Source of the DNA: Prevotella denticola
GTDB taxonomy: Bacteria; Bacteroidota; Bacteroidia; Bacteroidales; Bacteroidaceae
Length of the DNA: 64,000 nt
Direction: 5' to 3'
Assembly: GCF_900454835.1 (NCBI RefSeq)
Contig: NZ_UGTM01000001.1
Location: forward strand, 1,240,501 to 1,304,500
A model generated the notes under the pieces. The model did no database searches and had not been told where the DNA came from. It worked only from the letters and a program-made list of their open reading frames with translations. Positions 25,627 through 34,620 of the stretch are shown in pieces (position 1 is the first letter of the stretch; the number at the start of each line of letters is the position of its first letter). The translations under genes and the position numbers were made by a program.

Positions 25627-26307
25627 TCACCTCGTAACCGAATAGCCTCTCAGCAGGTTGACATCCCGCCGGATGCTGAACTCCCTGCCGTCAGCCCCTC
25701 TGGCAGTAACATTGACGAAATAAGTGCCCTGGGCTACATCCCGGCCCTTGTACTTTCCGTCCCATCCACCGGCCGGATCATCCCATTCATAGAGCTTCTG
25801 CCCCCAACGGTTGAAGATGACGGCCTTGAATTCGACAATGCTTTTATAGCCCGGCTTGGCACGGTACACGTCGTTGATGCCGTCGCCATTGGGTGAAAAG
25901 GCATTCGGCATCTGCAGGCTGCTTTCGCTGATGGAAACATTGATGGCATTGTAGCGTGTAGTGTCACCGGCCAGGATTTCATAGAGAACGACACGTGTCG
26001 TTCCGGCCTCTGTGAAGGTATATTCCGTATTCTCATCATAGCGGATGAGATAAGCTGTCCGAGGATTATTCTGACTGAAGAAATGCCACTCGTAATTAGT
26101 GGCAGGATCATTTTCAGACGGCGGATTGGCCGAAAAAGCTACCGTCAACGGTGCCGAGCCGGCATAGGTCTCTCCTGCCGCCATCGTGTTCGTCTCTCCG
26201 TTGGCATCGGTGAATTTGCCTGCAGGCTGGCAGTCCTGTGCCCGGGTCGAGACAGAGAACAACATGGTCAGCATCATGGGGAGCAAACTTGTCATACGTG
26301 GCTTCAT
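25627..26307 (-). CDS. Secreted protein with gliding-motility-associated (T9SS type B) C-terminal domain
   Basis: This protein of about 226 residues has a signal peptide (MKPRMTSLLPMMLTMLFSVSTRA). The middle (FSANPPSENDPATNYEWHFF; EYTFTEAGTTRVVLYEI) resembles a PKD-like beta-sandwich. The end carries the CHU_C / type B sorting signal: MPNAFSPNGDGINDVYR, IFNRWGQKLYEWDDPAGGWDG and QGTYFVNVTA. Such proteins leave through the type IX secretion system. It has only one small folded region ahead of the signal, so its own activity is unknown. The start at 26307 is chosen because a good signal peptide begins there; an ATG at 26328 is the alternative. Confidence 0.8.
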   Translation of the reverse strand: MKPRMTSLLPMMLTMLFSVSTRAQDCQPAGKFTDANGETNTMAAGETYAGSAPLTVAFSANPPSENDPATNYEWHFFSQNNPRTAYLIRYDENTEYTFTEAGTTRVVLYEILAGDTTRYNAINVSISESSLQMPNAFSPNGDGINDVYRAKPGYKSIVEFKAVIFNRWGQKLYEWDDPAGGWDGKYKGRDVAQGTYFVNVTARGADGREFSIRRDVNLLRGYSVTR

Positions 26308-26474
26308 TCCTGTTATCTCTTTATACATTGCCGTAAATCGTAGAATCATGCAAAATTACATATTTTTTCTCATTCAAACAAGCAAAAGCACAAGCCAGTG
26401 ACATATATATTATATGGTAGCCTTGTTTTTGTGTTTTTTTTCATTCTACGCCTTTTGGTTACAGATTTCTTTTG

Positions 26475-26482
26475 TATATTTG
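26475..26482 (+). promoter_or_regulatory. Candidate -7 element for the LysM protein
   Basis: TATATTTG lies 47 bases before the ATG at 26530. A TTTG at 26454-26457 is 17 bases upstream, two short of the best spacing. Confidence 0.5.
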
Positions 26483-26529
26483 CACTGGTAATTTCATTTC
26501 GTTACTTTCCAAAATAAAAACATAAGTGC

Positions 26530-27912
26530 ATGAGAACTTATCTGAAATATCTCTTTTTATTATTCGCTATGACATTCAGTTATAGCGTCCTCGCACAGAG
26601 TGTCCAGTGGCGCGACCAGCACAAGGTAAAGCGCAAGGAGACCATCTTCGGCATTGCGAAAGAGTATGGCGTTTCCATTCCGCAGCTCCTTGATGCGAAT
26701 CCCTCCATGAAACAGCCAGGCTATGAGCTGAAGAAAGGCGACCTGATCTTTGTCCCTTTCTCCAAGGAGGGTGACTTCAGGCCTGACGGAACAGTGATGG
26801 GGAAAAACGCCAAGACCGCTAAACCGACCAAGCCTGTTGCGCCGGTGCCAGCCAATGCCATCCGCGTAGGTGTCATGCTTCCACTGCACAACCAGGATGG
26901 TGACGGCAAGCGGATGGTAGAATATTACCGGGGCCTGCTGCTGGCACTCGACCAGCTGAAGGGCGAGGGTATAACGACTGATGTCCACGCCTGGAATGTG
27001 CCGAAAGGAGCCGATATCCGCAGCACGCTGCTCGAACCGAACGCATCCAAGCTGGATATCATCTTCGGGCCGCTTTACTCCGATCAGGTGAAGCCTCTGG
27101 CGGACTTCTGCCGTACCAACGGTATCAAGCTCGTCATTCCTTTCTCTATCACAGGCAACGAGGTAGAAACGAATGCGAATGTATTCCAGGTCTACCAGAC
27201 TGATGCCTCGCTCAACAACAAGGCAATAGCCTCTTTCCTGGAACGTTTCCAGAAGTCGCACCATCCTGTTTTCATCAACTGTAAGGATGCTTCCAGCCAG
27301 GTAGGCGACTTCACTTCCAGTCTGAGGAGACAGCTCGAACTGCAGAAGATCAAGTACGACCTGACCAGTACCACCTCTTCCGCCTCCGACTTCGCCAAGC
27401 ATTTTTCTGCTTCCTGTCCCAACGTTGTAATCGTCAATTCAGAGAAAAGTCCTCAGCTCAATGAGGTGTTCGCCAAACTGGAACAGATGAAGAAGACACG
27501 TCCAGGCATCGCTGTCACCCTCTACGGATACAACCAGTGGTTCGTCTATCAGGATTATGACCTGGACCAGTTTTTCAAATACAACACCTATATCCCCTCC
27601 ACTTATTATTACAACAAGGCGGCTGACAAGACAAAAGAGCTGGAAGCGAAATACACGGAAAAATATGGCGAGCCAATGTCAAAACAATATATACCGCGCA
27701 TGGCACTTACCGGCTACGACCAGGCAGAGTTCTTCATCCGCGGGCTGAAGGCACATGGGAAGAACTTCAAGGGTACGGCTTCGGAGGTAAAGTACCGCCC
27801 GCTGCAGACGCGTTACGACTTTGTGCGCATCGGACAGGGCGGATATATCAACGACCATTTCCAGCTGGTTCACTTCAAGACAGACCAGACCATGGAGAAC
27901 CTCGTCTACTAA
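26530..27912 (+). CDS. LysM and periplasmic-binding-protein-like exported protein
   Basis: This 460-residue protein has a signal peptide (residues 1-22, ending VLAQ) and one LysM domain at about residues 28-75 (HKVKRKETIFGIAKEYGVS; LKKGDLIFVPF), which binds peptidoglycan. From residue about 108 it has a Leu/Ile/Val-binding-protein fold (IRVGVMLPLHNQDGDGKRMVEYYRG; IFGPLYSDQVKPLADFC). The combination is common in Bacteroidetes, where the binding-protein half is thought to have a regulatory or scaffold role, similar in layout to LpoA. The PorT-like barrel gene follows 28 bases later, so the two probably act together at the outer membrane. Confidence 0.8.
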   Translation: MRTYLKYLFLLFAMTFSYSVLAQSVQWRDQHKVKRKETIFGIAKEYGVSIPQLLDANPSMKQPGYELKKGDLIFVPFSKEGDFRPDGTVMGKNAKTAKPTKPVAPVPANAIRVGVMLPLHNQDGDGKRMVEYYRGLLLALDQLKGEGITTDVHAWNVPKGADIRSTLLEPNASKLDIIFGPLYSDQVKPLADFCRTNGIKLVIPFSITGNEVETNANVFQVYQTDASLNNKAIASFLERFQKSHHPVFINCKDASSQVGDFTSSLRRQLELQKIKYDLTSTTSSASDFAKHFSASCPNVVIVNSEKSPQLNEVFAKLEQMKKTRPGIAVTLYGYNQWFVYQDYDLDQFFKYNTYIPSTYYYNKAADKTKELEAKYTEKYGEPMSKQYIPRMALTGYDQAEFFIRGLKAHGKNFKGTASEVKYRPLQTRYDFVRIGQGGYINDHFQLVHFKTDQTMENLVY

Positions 27913-27940
27913 AGGCGTAGGAAAGTCCCCTGTTTGAAAG

Positions 27941-28690
27941 ATGAAATACAAGATTCCAATTCTATTCTTCACCGTCCTGTCTGCACTGCCTATGACCGTC
28001 GTGGCGCAGATAGGACAGCATCGCAACGATTTCGCCATCGGTGTGAACGGCGGCGGCATCCTCTCCAACGTGGGTTTCAACCCCAGCGTGACGCAGTCTT
28101 TGCATGGCGGCGTGACAGGCGGACTGAGCGTGCGCTATGTCTGTGAGAAGTATTTCAACACCATCTGCTCCATTTACGGTGAGGTGAACTATGCCGCCGT
28201 CGGGTGGAAAGAGAAAATACAGACCGGAACGGACCAGCCCGTCATCAATGCCAACGGAGAGGCGGAAGCCTATTCGCGCACTGTCAACTACATCCAGATA
28301 CCCGTCTTTGCCCATCTGGCATGGGGACGTGAACAAAACGGATTCAATTTCTTCTTCCAGGCCGGCCCGCAGATAGGCCTGTACCTCAGCGAGTCCACGT
28401 CCAAGAACTTCGACACGCCGAACCTCGCCACCGACGGTACAGGACGAAGCAATGTCACCGTAGCACAGGAGTCGATGCCGGTAGAGAAGAAGTTTGACTA
28501 TGGCATCGCTGCCGGACTGGGCATGGAATACAGCAAACACCATATCGGTCATTTCCTGTTCGAAGCCCGGTATTATTACGGACTTGGCAACATCTACGGC
28601 AGTTCAAAGAAAGACTACTTCGGCAAGTCCAACTATGGGAACATTGTCGTCAAGGCGACCTATCTCTTCGATCTGACAAAAACAAAGTAA
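27941..28690 (+). CDS. PorT-family outer-membrane beta-barrel protein
   Basis: This 249-residue protein has a signal peptide (ending VVAQ) and an eight-strand-like barrel pattern: FAIGVNGGGILSNVGFNP, GGLSVRYVCEKYF, FFFQAGPQIGLYLSES, FEARYYYGLGNIY and the terminal strand IVVKATYLFDL. It fits the outer-membrane-protein beta-barrel family that includes PorT of the type IX secretion system, but the family is large and this need not be PorT itself. It is co-transcribed with the LysM protein. Confidence 0.75.
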   Translation: MKYKIPILFFTVLSALPMTVVAQIGQHRNDFAIGVNGGGILSNVGFNPSVTQSLHGGVTGGLSVRYVCEKYFNTICSIYGEVNYAAVGWKEKIQTGTDQPVINANGEAEAYSRTVNYIQIPVFAHLAWGREQNGFNFFFQAGPQIGLYLSESTSKNFDTPNLATDGTGRSNVTVAQESMPVEKKFDYGIAAGLGMEYSKHHIGHFLFEARYYYGLGNIYGSSKKDYFGKSNYGNIVVKATYLFDLTKTK

Positions 28691-28714
28691 TAATTAACCT
28701 AAAATTTTATCCTT

Positions 28715-30241
28715 ATGTTTGAGAACCAACCCAAAGCACTGTACGCATTGGCACTTGCCAATACGGGTGAGCGATTCGGCTATTATACCATGATTGCCGT
28801 GTTCGCATTGTTCCTGAGAGCGAATTTCGGATTAGCACCGGGAACGGCAGGCTTGATCTACAGCATCTTCTTAGGCCTCGTTTATTTTCTTCCACTGATC
28901 GGCGGCATCATGGCCGACAAGTTCGGCTATGGCAAGATGGTAACCATCGGAATCGTAGTCATGTTTGCCGGTTACCTCTTCCTGTCTGTCCCTCTGGGCG
29001 GAGGAACAGTAGCGTTCATCGCCATGCTGGCAGCCTTGTTCCTCATCAGTTTCGGAACAGGACTGTTCAAAGGCAACCTGCAGGTGATGGTGGGCAACCT
29101 CTACGACACGCCTGAGCTGGCCGGCAAGCGCGATTCGGCCTTTTCCATCTTCTACATGGCAATCAACATCGGTGCTCTCTTTGCACCTACCGCAGCCGTA
29201 AGAATCAAGGAATGGGCAGAGACATCTCTCGGCTATGCCGGCAACGACGCCTATCACTTCTCATTTGCCGTAGCCTGTGTCTCGCTGATCGTGTCAATGG
29301 CCATCTATTATGCTTTCCGGAGCACCTTCAAGCACGTGGAAGGCGGCGAGCGGAAGAAAGACAAGGGAACGGAAACAGCTGTCGAAGAACTCACGCCCCA
29401 GCAGACGAAGGAACGGATAGTAGCCCTTTGCCTCGTCTTCGCTGTCGTCATCTTTTTCTGGATGGCATTCCATCAGAACGGCCTTACACTGACCTATTTT
29501 GCAGATGAGTTCGTCAATCCTACTTCATCAGGCATCCAGAGCATGGCATTCGATGTAGTCAACCTGGTCATGATTGTCTTCATGGTCTACAGTCTGATGG
29601 CTTTCTTCCAGAGCAAGACACCCAAGGCGAAAGGCATTGCAACTGTCGTGTTCCTCCTTGCACTTGGCGTATTGGTCTATAAGTATAACAATATTTCCGG
29701 CACGGTTGATGTCAGCGCACCTATCTTCCAGCAGTTCAACCCGTTCTATGTGGTTGCCCTGACTCCTGTCAGCATGGCCATCTTCGGTTCTCTGGCAGCC
29801 AAGGGCAAGGAGCCGTCTGCCCCCCGGAAGATTGCATACGGCATGATTGTCGCAGGCTGTGCCTATTTCCTGATGGTGATGGCATCACAGGGACTGCTCA
29901 CTCCGACCGAACAGAAAATGGCAAAGGCCGCAGGCGAGACCGTTCCGTACGCTTCCGCCAACTGGCTGATCGGAACTTACCTCATACTGACCTTCGGCGA
30001 ATTGCTGCTCAGTCCGATGGGCATCAGCTTTGTCAGCAAGGTAGCTCCCCCGAAGTACAAGGGTGCGATGATGGGCGGCTGGTTTGTTGCCACGGCCATC
30101 GGCAACCTCCTCGTAAGTGTAGGCGGCTATCTCTGGGGCGGTCTGTCCCTGACGGTTGTCTGGTCGGTATTTATCGTCCTCTGCCTCCTCTCTGCTGCAT
30201 TCATGTTCCTTATGATGAAACGGCTGGAGAAAGTGGCATAG
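28715..30241 (+). CDS. POT/PTR-family peptide transporter (MFS)
   Basis: This 508-residue inner-membrane protein has the 14-helix layout of bacterial proton-dependent oligopeptide transporters, with the N-terminal motif LANTGERFGYYTMIAVFALFL and the FGTGLFKGNLQVMVGNLY segment of helix 4-5. In well-studied members the first motif is ExxERFxYY; here the first glutamate is replaced by asparagine (NTGER), which could affect proton coupling. Import of di- and tripeptides would suit a proteolytic organism that secretes a C10 protease. It is 24 bases after the PorT-like gene but may have its own transcript. Confidence 0.85.
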   Translation: MFENQPKALYALALANTGERFGYYTMIAVFALFLRANFGLAPGTAGLIYSIFLGLVYFLPLIGGIMADKFGYGKMVTIGIVVMFAGYLFLSVPLGGGTVAFIAMLAALFLISFGTGLFKGNLQVMVGNLYDTPELAGKRDSAFSIFYMAINIGALFAPTAAVRIKEWAETSLGYAGNDAYHFSFAVACVSLIVSMAIYYAFRSTFKHVEGGERKKDKGTETAVEELTPQQTKERIVALCLVFAVVIFFWMAFHQNGLTLTYFADEFVNPTSSGIQSMAFDVVNLVMIVFMVYSLMAFFQSKTPKAKGIATVVFLLALGVLVYKYNNISGTVDVSAPIFQQFNPFYVVALTPVSMAIFGSLAAKGKEPSAPRKIAYGMIVAGCAYFLMVMASQGLLTPTEQKMAKAAGETVPYASANWLIGTYLILTFGELLLSPMGISFVSKVAPPKYKGAMMGGWFVATAIGNLLVSVGGYLWGGLSLTVVWSVFIVLCLLSAAFMFLMMKRLEKVA

Positions 30242-30592
30242 ACACTCTCTGGCAGAAGACGACCAGAAGGCTGTGGCCTTTGCACTGCTGACCGGCAGGC
30301 TTCAGAGTCAGTCATTTCATTATCCGAGTAGGAGACAATCACCCATCACAGGGGGTTGTCTCCTACTTCCGTATTTACCGCCTCCTACAAAAAGGGATAC
30401 CAAAAGACAGCTCCACGACTTGACAACCTCTAACCTGTAAGTTGCAATCCTCCAGAAAACAAGGGAAAGCCCATTTCTCTACTCACAGACGAGTTTTGAA
30501 ATGGGCTTTCCTTATACTGTAAGACTTTCAAAAGGACATTTGCGTTTTGACACGCCCTCCGCCGTGTCTTTCAGGATCAGCCACTCTGCCGG
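30242..30592. other. POT-HU convergent intergenic region
   Basis: This 351-bp gap contains repeat copy B. In 30242-30415 I see no gene; a weak inverted GGGTTGTCTCC/GGAGACAATC pair near 30330-30362 may be a further hairpin. Confidence 0.5.
30416..30534. repeat. Dispersed hairpin repeat, copy B
   Basis: This is homologous to copy A (22209-22340), with AAAGCCCATTTC (30466-30477) and GAAATGGGCTTT (30498-30509) around the same loop and the same flanks (TTGACAAC on the left, AAGACTTTCAAAA on the right). It lies between the convergent POT transporter and HU-like genes, so both copies occupy convergent intergenic sites. Confidence 0.8.
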
Positions 30593-31201
30593 TCATCCAT
30601 TGCCATTTCCTTTCACGTACACTTTCCGGTGCCAGGATCCTACGTTGCGGAGCTTGCCCTCCTTCGTCAGCCGGTCAGCAATACGGTAGGAGTAGGCAGA
30701 AGAGAGATTGAGCCGGCGACGCAGATCGGCAACGGTGATAACGGGCTTTATGGCGAACAGCTCATCGATGGCGTTGTCAATATCCTGGGCTGTAGGAACA
30801 GAGCTCACGCCCTGTTCATAGGTGATGTTGTTGAATTCCGTGGAACGAAGTCTCTCTTTCATTTCAGCATCAGGACGGAACTTCACAGTACGAACTTCGG
30901 GATTATGCAGACGGTAATGGTGCGAACGAGGATCCTCGTAGATGTCTCCCTTCACTGCGAGCGAGAAATACCCAAGTCCCGGCAGATGCACCGCATTTCC
31001 CGCCATGAGCTGGTGTGCAACCTCGTCATTCAAGGCTCTGACCGCCCCGATCAGGTCCGCATGGGTCAGCGATGTTGAATGCTCTATCTCTTCTCCGATC
31101 TGATCCAATTCCACAGTCTGGTTGTCTATGGCTACAGCTCTGTACTCTGCGTTTTTCGGCAGTCTTCCGTATGTCTTCAAAAGTTTGTAGTTGACGGTCA
31201 T
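30593..31201 (-). CDS. HU/IHF-like DNA-binding protein with C-terminal winged-helix-like part
   Basis: This 202-residue protein fits the HU-related (HU-HIG type) family of Bacteroidetes. Residues 1-125 have the divergent HU fold (TSLTHADLIGAVRALNDEVAHQLMAGNAVHLPGLGYFSLAV; VRTVKFRPDAEMKERL). The C-terminal 65 residues (DIDNAIDELFAIKPVITVADLRRRLNLSSAYSYRIADRL) look like a small helix-turn-helix. Such proteins probably organise the nucleoid or act as local architectural factors. Its promoter (31374-31405) lies about 170 bases upstream, so it has a long leader holding four 22-bp tandem repeats. Confidence 0.8.
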   Translation of the reverse strand: MTVNYKLLKTYGRLPKNAEYRAVAIDNQTVELDQIGEEIEHSTSLTHADLIGAVRALNDEVAHQLMAGNAVHLPGLGYFSLAVKGDIYEDPRSHHYRLHNPEVRTVKFRPDAEMKERLRSTEFNNITYEQGVSSVPTAQDIDNAIDELFAIKPVITVADLRRRLNLSSAYSYRIADRLTKEGKLRNVGSWHRKVYVKGNGNG

Positions 31202-31274
31202 ATCATTCTTTATTCAGGTGTTCTGATTCATATTTCACAGCTTGCCGCATCTTCATCTCACATATAAGGTATCT

Positions 31275-31362
31275 TTTTTTACACGTAAATAAGAAATTTT
31301 CATCGTGCAGATAAATCATTCTTCACGCATAGATAAAACACTCTTTACATATAGACAATCTG
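31275..31362 (-). repeat. Four degenerate 22-bp tandem repeats in the HU-like gene leader
   Basis: Units are 31275-31296, 31297-31318, 31319-31340 and 31341-31362. The plus strand consensus is roughly TTCTTYACRYRTAGATAAAACA. A fifth related block (AGATAAAACA at 31378-31387) overlaps the promoter. They lie in the untranslated leader. Confidence 0.65.
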
Positions 31363-31373
31363 CTAACTGCGTA

Positions 31374-31405
31374 CAAAGATAAAACAAAAACTTTAGATAA
31401 ACAAA
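31374..31405 (-). promoter_or_regulatory. Promoter of the HU-like gene
   Basis: The minus strand reads TTTG (31402-31405), 20 bases, TATCTTTG (31374-31381), one base longer than the ideal spacing. Confidence 0.65.
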
Positions 31406-31591
31406 TGAGTCAGCGAGAGAAATACCGCACATTCCCTCCTCTTCCCCCATTTCTCCCATATCCCCACGCTATTATGACCCGATGTGCCTTCGAGGTTCTT
31501 TGCAGGCAGTTGTGTCCGGTGCGATGCCAGCAGCTTCAGCCGGGATTGTTTTTTTAGCGTTGCAACATGGCAGAGTCTCCCATCTTTTTGC

Positions 31592-31599
31592 TACCTTTG
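31592..31599 (+). promoter_or_regulatory. Candidate -7 element for the nucleotidyltransferase gene
   Basis: TACCTTTG lies 43 bases before the ATG at 31642 and supports that start over the in-frame ATG at 31567. Confidence 0.55.
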
Positions 31600-31641
31600 C
31601 ACGCAGAACAATTATACAGATCATCTATTAAAAAGAAAAAA

Positions 31642-32553
31642 ATGAAACCTACATTATTGCTTCTTGCGGCAGGAATGGGAAGCCGCTACGGCGGGCTGAA
31701 GCAGCTCGACGAACTGGGACCCAACGGTGAGACCATCATGGACTACTCCATCTATGATGCCATTCAGGCTGGATTCGGCAAGATTGTCTTCGTCATCCGC
31801 AAGGATTTCGAGGAGCAGTTCCGCAGCCAGGTGCTGTCAAAGTATGAGGGACATATCCCTGCCGAGCTTGTTTTCCAGAGCATTGATGCACTGCCGGAGG
31901 GATTTTCCGTACCGGAAGGGCGCGAGAAGCCATGGGGAACGAACCATGCCGTACTGATGGCGAAAGACGTCATCAAGGAGCCTTTCTGCGTAATCAACTG
32001 TGACGATTTCTACAACCGCGACTGCTTCAAGGTAATCGGGAAGTTCCTTGCAGACCTTCCGGAGGGGGCCAGGAACCGCTATGCCATGGTGGGCTTCCGC
32101 GTCGGCAACACGCTGAGCGAGAACGGTACTGTCGCACGCGGCATCTGTTCTACCGATACCGAAGGCAACCTGACAACCGTTGTGGAACGTACGGAGATTG
32201 AGCGTCGGGAGCGAGCAATCAAGTACAAGGACGAACAGGGTAAGTGGGTAGCTGTCGGCGAGAACACACCGGTCTCCATGAACGTATGGGGATTCACGCC
32301 CGACTATTTCGACTACAGCGAGTCTTATTTCAAGGAGTTCCTCTCTGACCCGAAGAACATGGAGAACAGGAAGTCTGAATACTTCATTCCGGTGATGGTG
32401 AACAAACTCATCAACGACGGCACAGCTACCGTGAAGGTGCTCGACACGACCAGCAAGTGGTTCGGTGTCACCTACGCTGCCGACCGCCAGGGCGTTGTAG
32501 ACAAGATCCGGTCGCTTGTCGACGAAGGGGTCTATCCTTCCAAATTGTTCTGA
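31642..32553 (+). CDS. Sugar-phosphate nucleotidyltransferase-like protein
   Basis: This 303-residue protein has the GT-A type nucleotidyltransferase N-terminus LLLAAGMGSRYGGLKQLDELGP, with the G-x-G-x-R nucleotide-binding loop, and the metal-binding segment CVINCDDFYNRDCF. These are seen in enzymes that join NTP to a sugar phosphate. The rest (GFRVGNTLSENGTVARGICSTD; NVWGFTPDYFDY) matches a conserved Bacteroidetes group whose sugar is not established. In other species it often sits beside a kinase, which is absent here. The next gene is nrnA, 151 bases on. Confidence 0.75.
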   Translation: MKPTLLLLAAGMGSRYGGLKQLDELGPNGETIMDYSIYDAIQAGFGKIVFVIRKDFEEQFRSQVLSKYEGHIPAELVFQSIDALPEGFSVPEGREKPWGTNHAVLMAKDVIKEPFCVINCDDFYNRDCFKVIGKFLADLPEGARNRYAMVGFRVGNTLSENGTVARGICSTDTEGNLTTVVERTEIERRERAIKYKDEQGKWVAVGENTPVSMNVWGFTPDYFDYSESYFKEFLSDPKNMENRKSEYFIPVMVNKLINDGTATVKVLDTTSKWFGVTYAADRQGVVDKIRSLVDEGVYPSKLF

Positions 32554-32638
32554 CAGAAGAATTCCCTGCCCTGCCCTATCCTGTCCCCTTGTTTTATGGA
32601 GGAAAGATGACACAAGGGCAGGGATTCATTTTCCCGCT

Positions 32639-32700
32639 TCTGTCCAGCATCCTCATCCACCCCTCATCACCGCTTACAAACACCTGTTACCGCTTACAGA
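32639..32700 (+). repeat. C-rich, G-poor leader directly upstream of nrnA
   Basis: This pyrimidine-rich stretch has CATCC/CACCC/CATCACC blocks and a doubled ACCGCTTACA (32668-32677 and 32689-32698), ending five bases before the ATG at 32705. It is of the same style as 8932-8988. Confidence 0.6.
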
Positions 32701-32704
32701 AATA

Positions 32705-33742
32705 ATGGAATTAAATTTACTGACTCTCGAAGAGACAGCGACCCTGCGCAACCTTCTTTCCCATGCAACGCACATCGTCATCTGCGCCCACAAGTCGCCG
32801 GACGGTGACGCCATCGGTTCGTCACTGGCATGGATGCACTACCTGAAGCAGACCGGCAAGACCGACATCAGGGTCTGCATGCCTGATGCTACCCCCGATT
32901 TCCTACATTGGCTGCCAGGACATAATTCCGTTATCCGTTACGACCGGCGTCCCAGAGAGGTGGAGAAGGCTTTCAGAGAAGCCGACCTTGTCTGTTGCCT
33001 CGACTTCAACCAGAATTCACGTGTAGATGCCATGCAGGAGGTTCTTGAGAGCAGCAAAGCAGCCCGACTGCTCATCGACCATCATCTGGAGCCCGACACA
33101 GGCAATGCTCTGACCATCTCTCACCCGGAGATGTCGAGCACGAGCGAAATCGTCTTCCGGCTGATCAGCCAGCTGGATGGCTATAGGGACATGACAAAGC
33201 CATGTGCAGCCTGCATTTATTGCGGCATGATGACCGACACGGGTGGATTCACCTACAATTCCTCACGTCCCGAGATATTCTACATCATCGGCCAGCTGCT
33301 GGCAAAAGGAGTCGACAAAGACGAGATTTACAACCGGGTATTCCACAATTATTCCCCCAACGCACTCCGTCTTCGCGCCCACATCATACTCAACAAGATG
33401 AAGGTCATAGAGGAACTGCACGCCTCCTACTACACGGTAACGAAAGAAGAGATGACACAGTTCCACTTCATCAAAGGCGATATGGAAGGGCTTGTGAACG
33501 TCCCGCAGCAGATCAAAGGTCTCAAGCTGAGCATATCCCTGCGTGAGGATACGGAGAAGCCCAGCCTCGTACTGGTCAGCCTCCGCTCCTGCAACGGTTT
33601 CCACTGCCAGCCCATGGCGGCAAGGTTTTTCAACGGTGGCGGACATGCTGATGCGTCAGGCGGAAAACTGCACTGCACCATCGAAGAAGCAGAACAGATT
33701 GCCATCAGGGCAATACTTTATTACAAGGATGAACTACAGTAA
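32705..33742 (+). CDS. nrnA: DHH-family bifunctional oligoribonuclease / PAP phosphatase
   Basis: This 345-residue phosphoesterase degrades very short RNA ('nanoRNA') and may dephosphorylate 3'-phosphoadenosine 5'-phosphate. The DHH domain has HKSPDGDAIGSS (residues about 26-37), CCLDFN, the signature LLIDHHLEP and GMMTDTGGF. The DHHA1 domain ends with NGGGHADASGG. The ATG at 32705 is chosen because it starts the conserved part; an upstream in-frame ATG at 32516 would overlap the preceding gene and the repeat leader. Confidence 0.9.
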   Translation: MELNLLTLEETATLRNLLSHATHIVICAHKSPDGDAIGSSLAWMHYLKQTGKTDIRVCMPDATPDFLHWLPGHNSVIRYDRRPREVEKAFREADLVCCLDFNQNSRVDAMQEVLESSKAARLLIDHHLEPDTGNALTISHPEMSSTSEIVFRLISQLDGYRDMTKPCAACIYCGMMTDTGGFTYNSSRPEIFYIIGQLLAKGVDKDEIYNRVFHNYSPNALRLRAHIILNKMKVIEELHASYYTVTKEEMTQFHFIKGDMEGLVNVPQQIKGLKLSISLREDTEKPSLVLVSLRSCNGFHCQPMAARFFNGGGHADASGGKLHCTIEEAEQIAIRAILYYKDELQ

Positions 33743-33909
33743 ATCTTCCCTTTCCCTCCATGGCTGTCATTGTCAGTCTCCATCCGATGTCGCCACACTG
33801 CCCCACTATCTCCGGACACACTCCCTCTCCCCGGCCTGAGGACGCTTTTTATCATCACCGGGGACACTAAAAAGTCCTGTATTTTCTTGGCAGAACAGCG
33901 AAAAGTCCG

Positions 33910-33917
33910 TAACTTTG
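33910..33917 (+). promoter_or_regulatory. Candidate -7 element for the WG-repeat gene
   Basis: TAACTTTG lies 24 bases before the ATG at 33942, with CTTG 20 bases further upstream (33886-33889). Confidence 0.6.
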
Positions 33918-33941
33918 GCGAAAACAATAAAAACGAAGCCC

Positions 33942-34607
33942 ATGATTACGCAAGACAACTTCAACCAGGAGTACGCTGATCCTATAGAAGAGCAGCAGAT
34001 CCGCCATTTTGTGTGCATAGAGATGGGACGGCAGATACATCGATATATCAAGGCCATGCACGGCAGCAAACAGCAGATGCTGCGCTTTGAAGAGCATCTG
34101 AAAGACCTGCCACTGCGCGAAAAGGAAACTGCCATAGCCCGGTACATCGACCTCAACCGGAAAGCCATCAAGGGACTGGACATGAAGATTGTCTTGGCCC
34201 GGGCGATGGCCAATTACTCCGATACCTTCGATTACCTTGTCACGCTGGTAAACGACAAGCGGAAGATGGTCAGATACCTGAATCTCATCCGTGAGATTTA
34301 CATCCAGTATCATGAGGTGATCGAGCGCAAAGGGAAATTCGGCATTCTTGACCACAGAGGGCGTACACTTGTCGAGCCCAAGTATGATTTCCTACGCACC
34401 TGCTATGTCTACGTCGATGACCTGCGTACAATGCCGGTCATTGCACAGTTGGACGGAAAACTCGGTCTGATTCTTCCCGACGGAAGAGATACGGTCGTCG
34501 CACCTTTCGACTACGACAGTATTTCATTGAGAGACGACCCGCCTTACTTTGAGGCAAGGATAGGAAAGAGAAAAGTCCTGCTGACCACAGACGGGAGAGA
34601 ACAATGA
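33942..34607 (+). CDS. WG-repeat-like hypothetical protein
   Basis: This 221-residue protein has no signal peptide. The first 125 residues are helical and charged (EEQQIRHFVCIEMGRQIHRYIKAM; ALARAMANYSDTFDYLVTLV-type helices). The last 85 contain WG-like beta repeats (KFGILDHRGRTLVEPKYDFL; KLGLILPDGRDTVVAPFDYD). WG repeats are common in Bacteroidetes and are thought to be protein-binding. I do not recognise the gene. A TTG start at 33915 would lie within the promoter and is rejected. Confidence 0.6.
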   Translation: MITQDNFNQEYADPIEEQQIRHFVCIEMGRQIHRYIKAMHGSKQQMLRFEEHLKDLPLREKETAIARYIDLNRKAIKGLDMKIVLARAMANYSDTFDYLVTLVNDKRKMVRYLNLIREIYIQYHEVIERKGKFGILDHRGRTLVEPKYDFLRTCYVYVDDLRTMPVIAQLDGKLGLILPDGRDTVVAPFDYDSISLRDDPPYFEARIGKRKVLLTTDGREQ

Positions 34608-34620
34608 GACTGCCACACAA

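Larger units (their letters stand above)
31202..31641. other. Divergent HU / nucleotidyltransferase region, no gene
   Basis: This 440-bp gap holds the HU promoter, its tandem repeats and the -7 element of the nucleotidyltransferase gene. In 31406-31590 nothing further is seen. Confidence 0.6.

Noticed and set aside
32516..32704. Upstream in-frame ATG extending nrnA by 63 residues
   Set aside because: The extension overlaps the preceding gene and translates the C-rich leader into unlikely Pro/His-rich sequence.
33915..33941. TTG start for the WG-repeat protein
   Set aside because: It lies inside the -7 element TAACTTTG; the ATG at 33942 is downstream of it.
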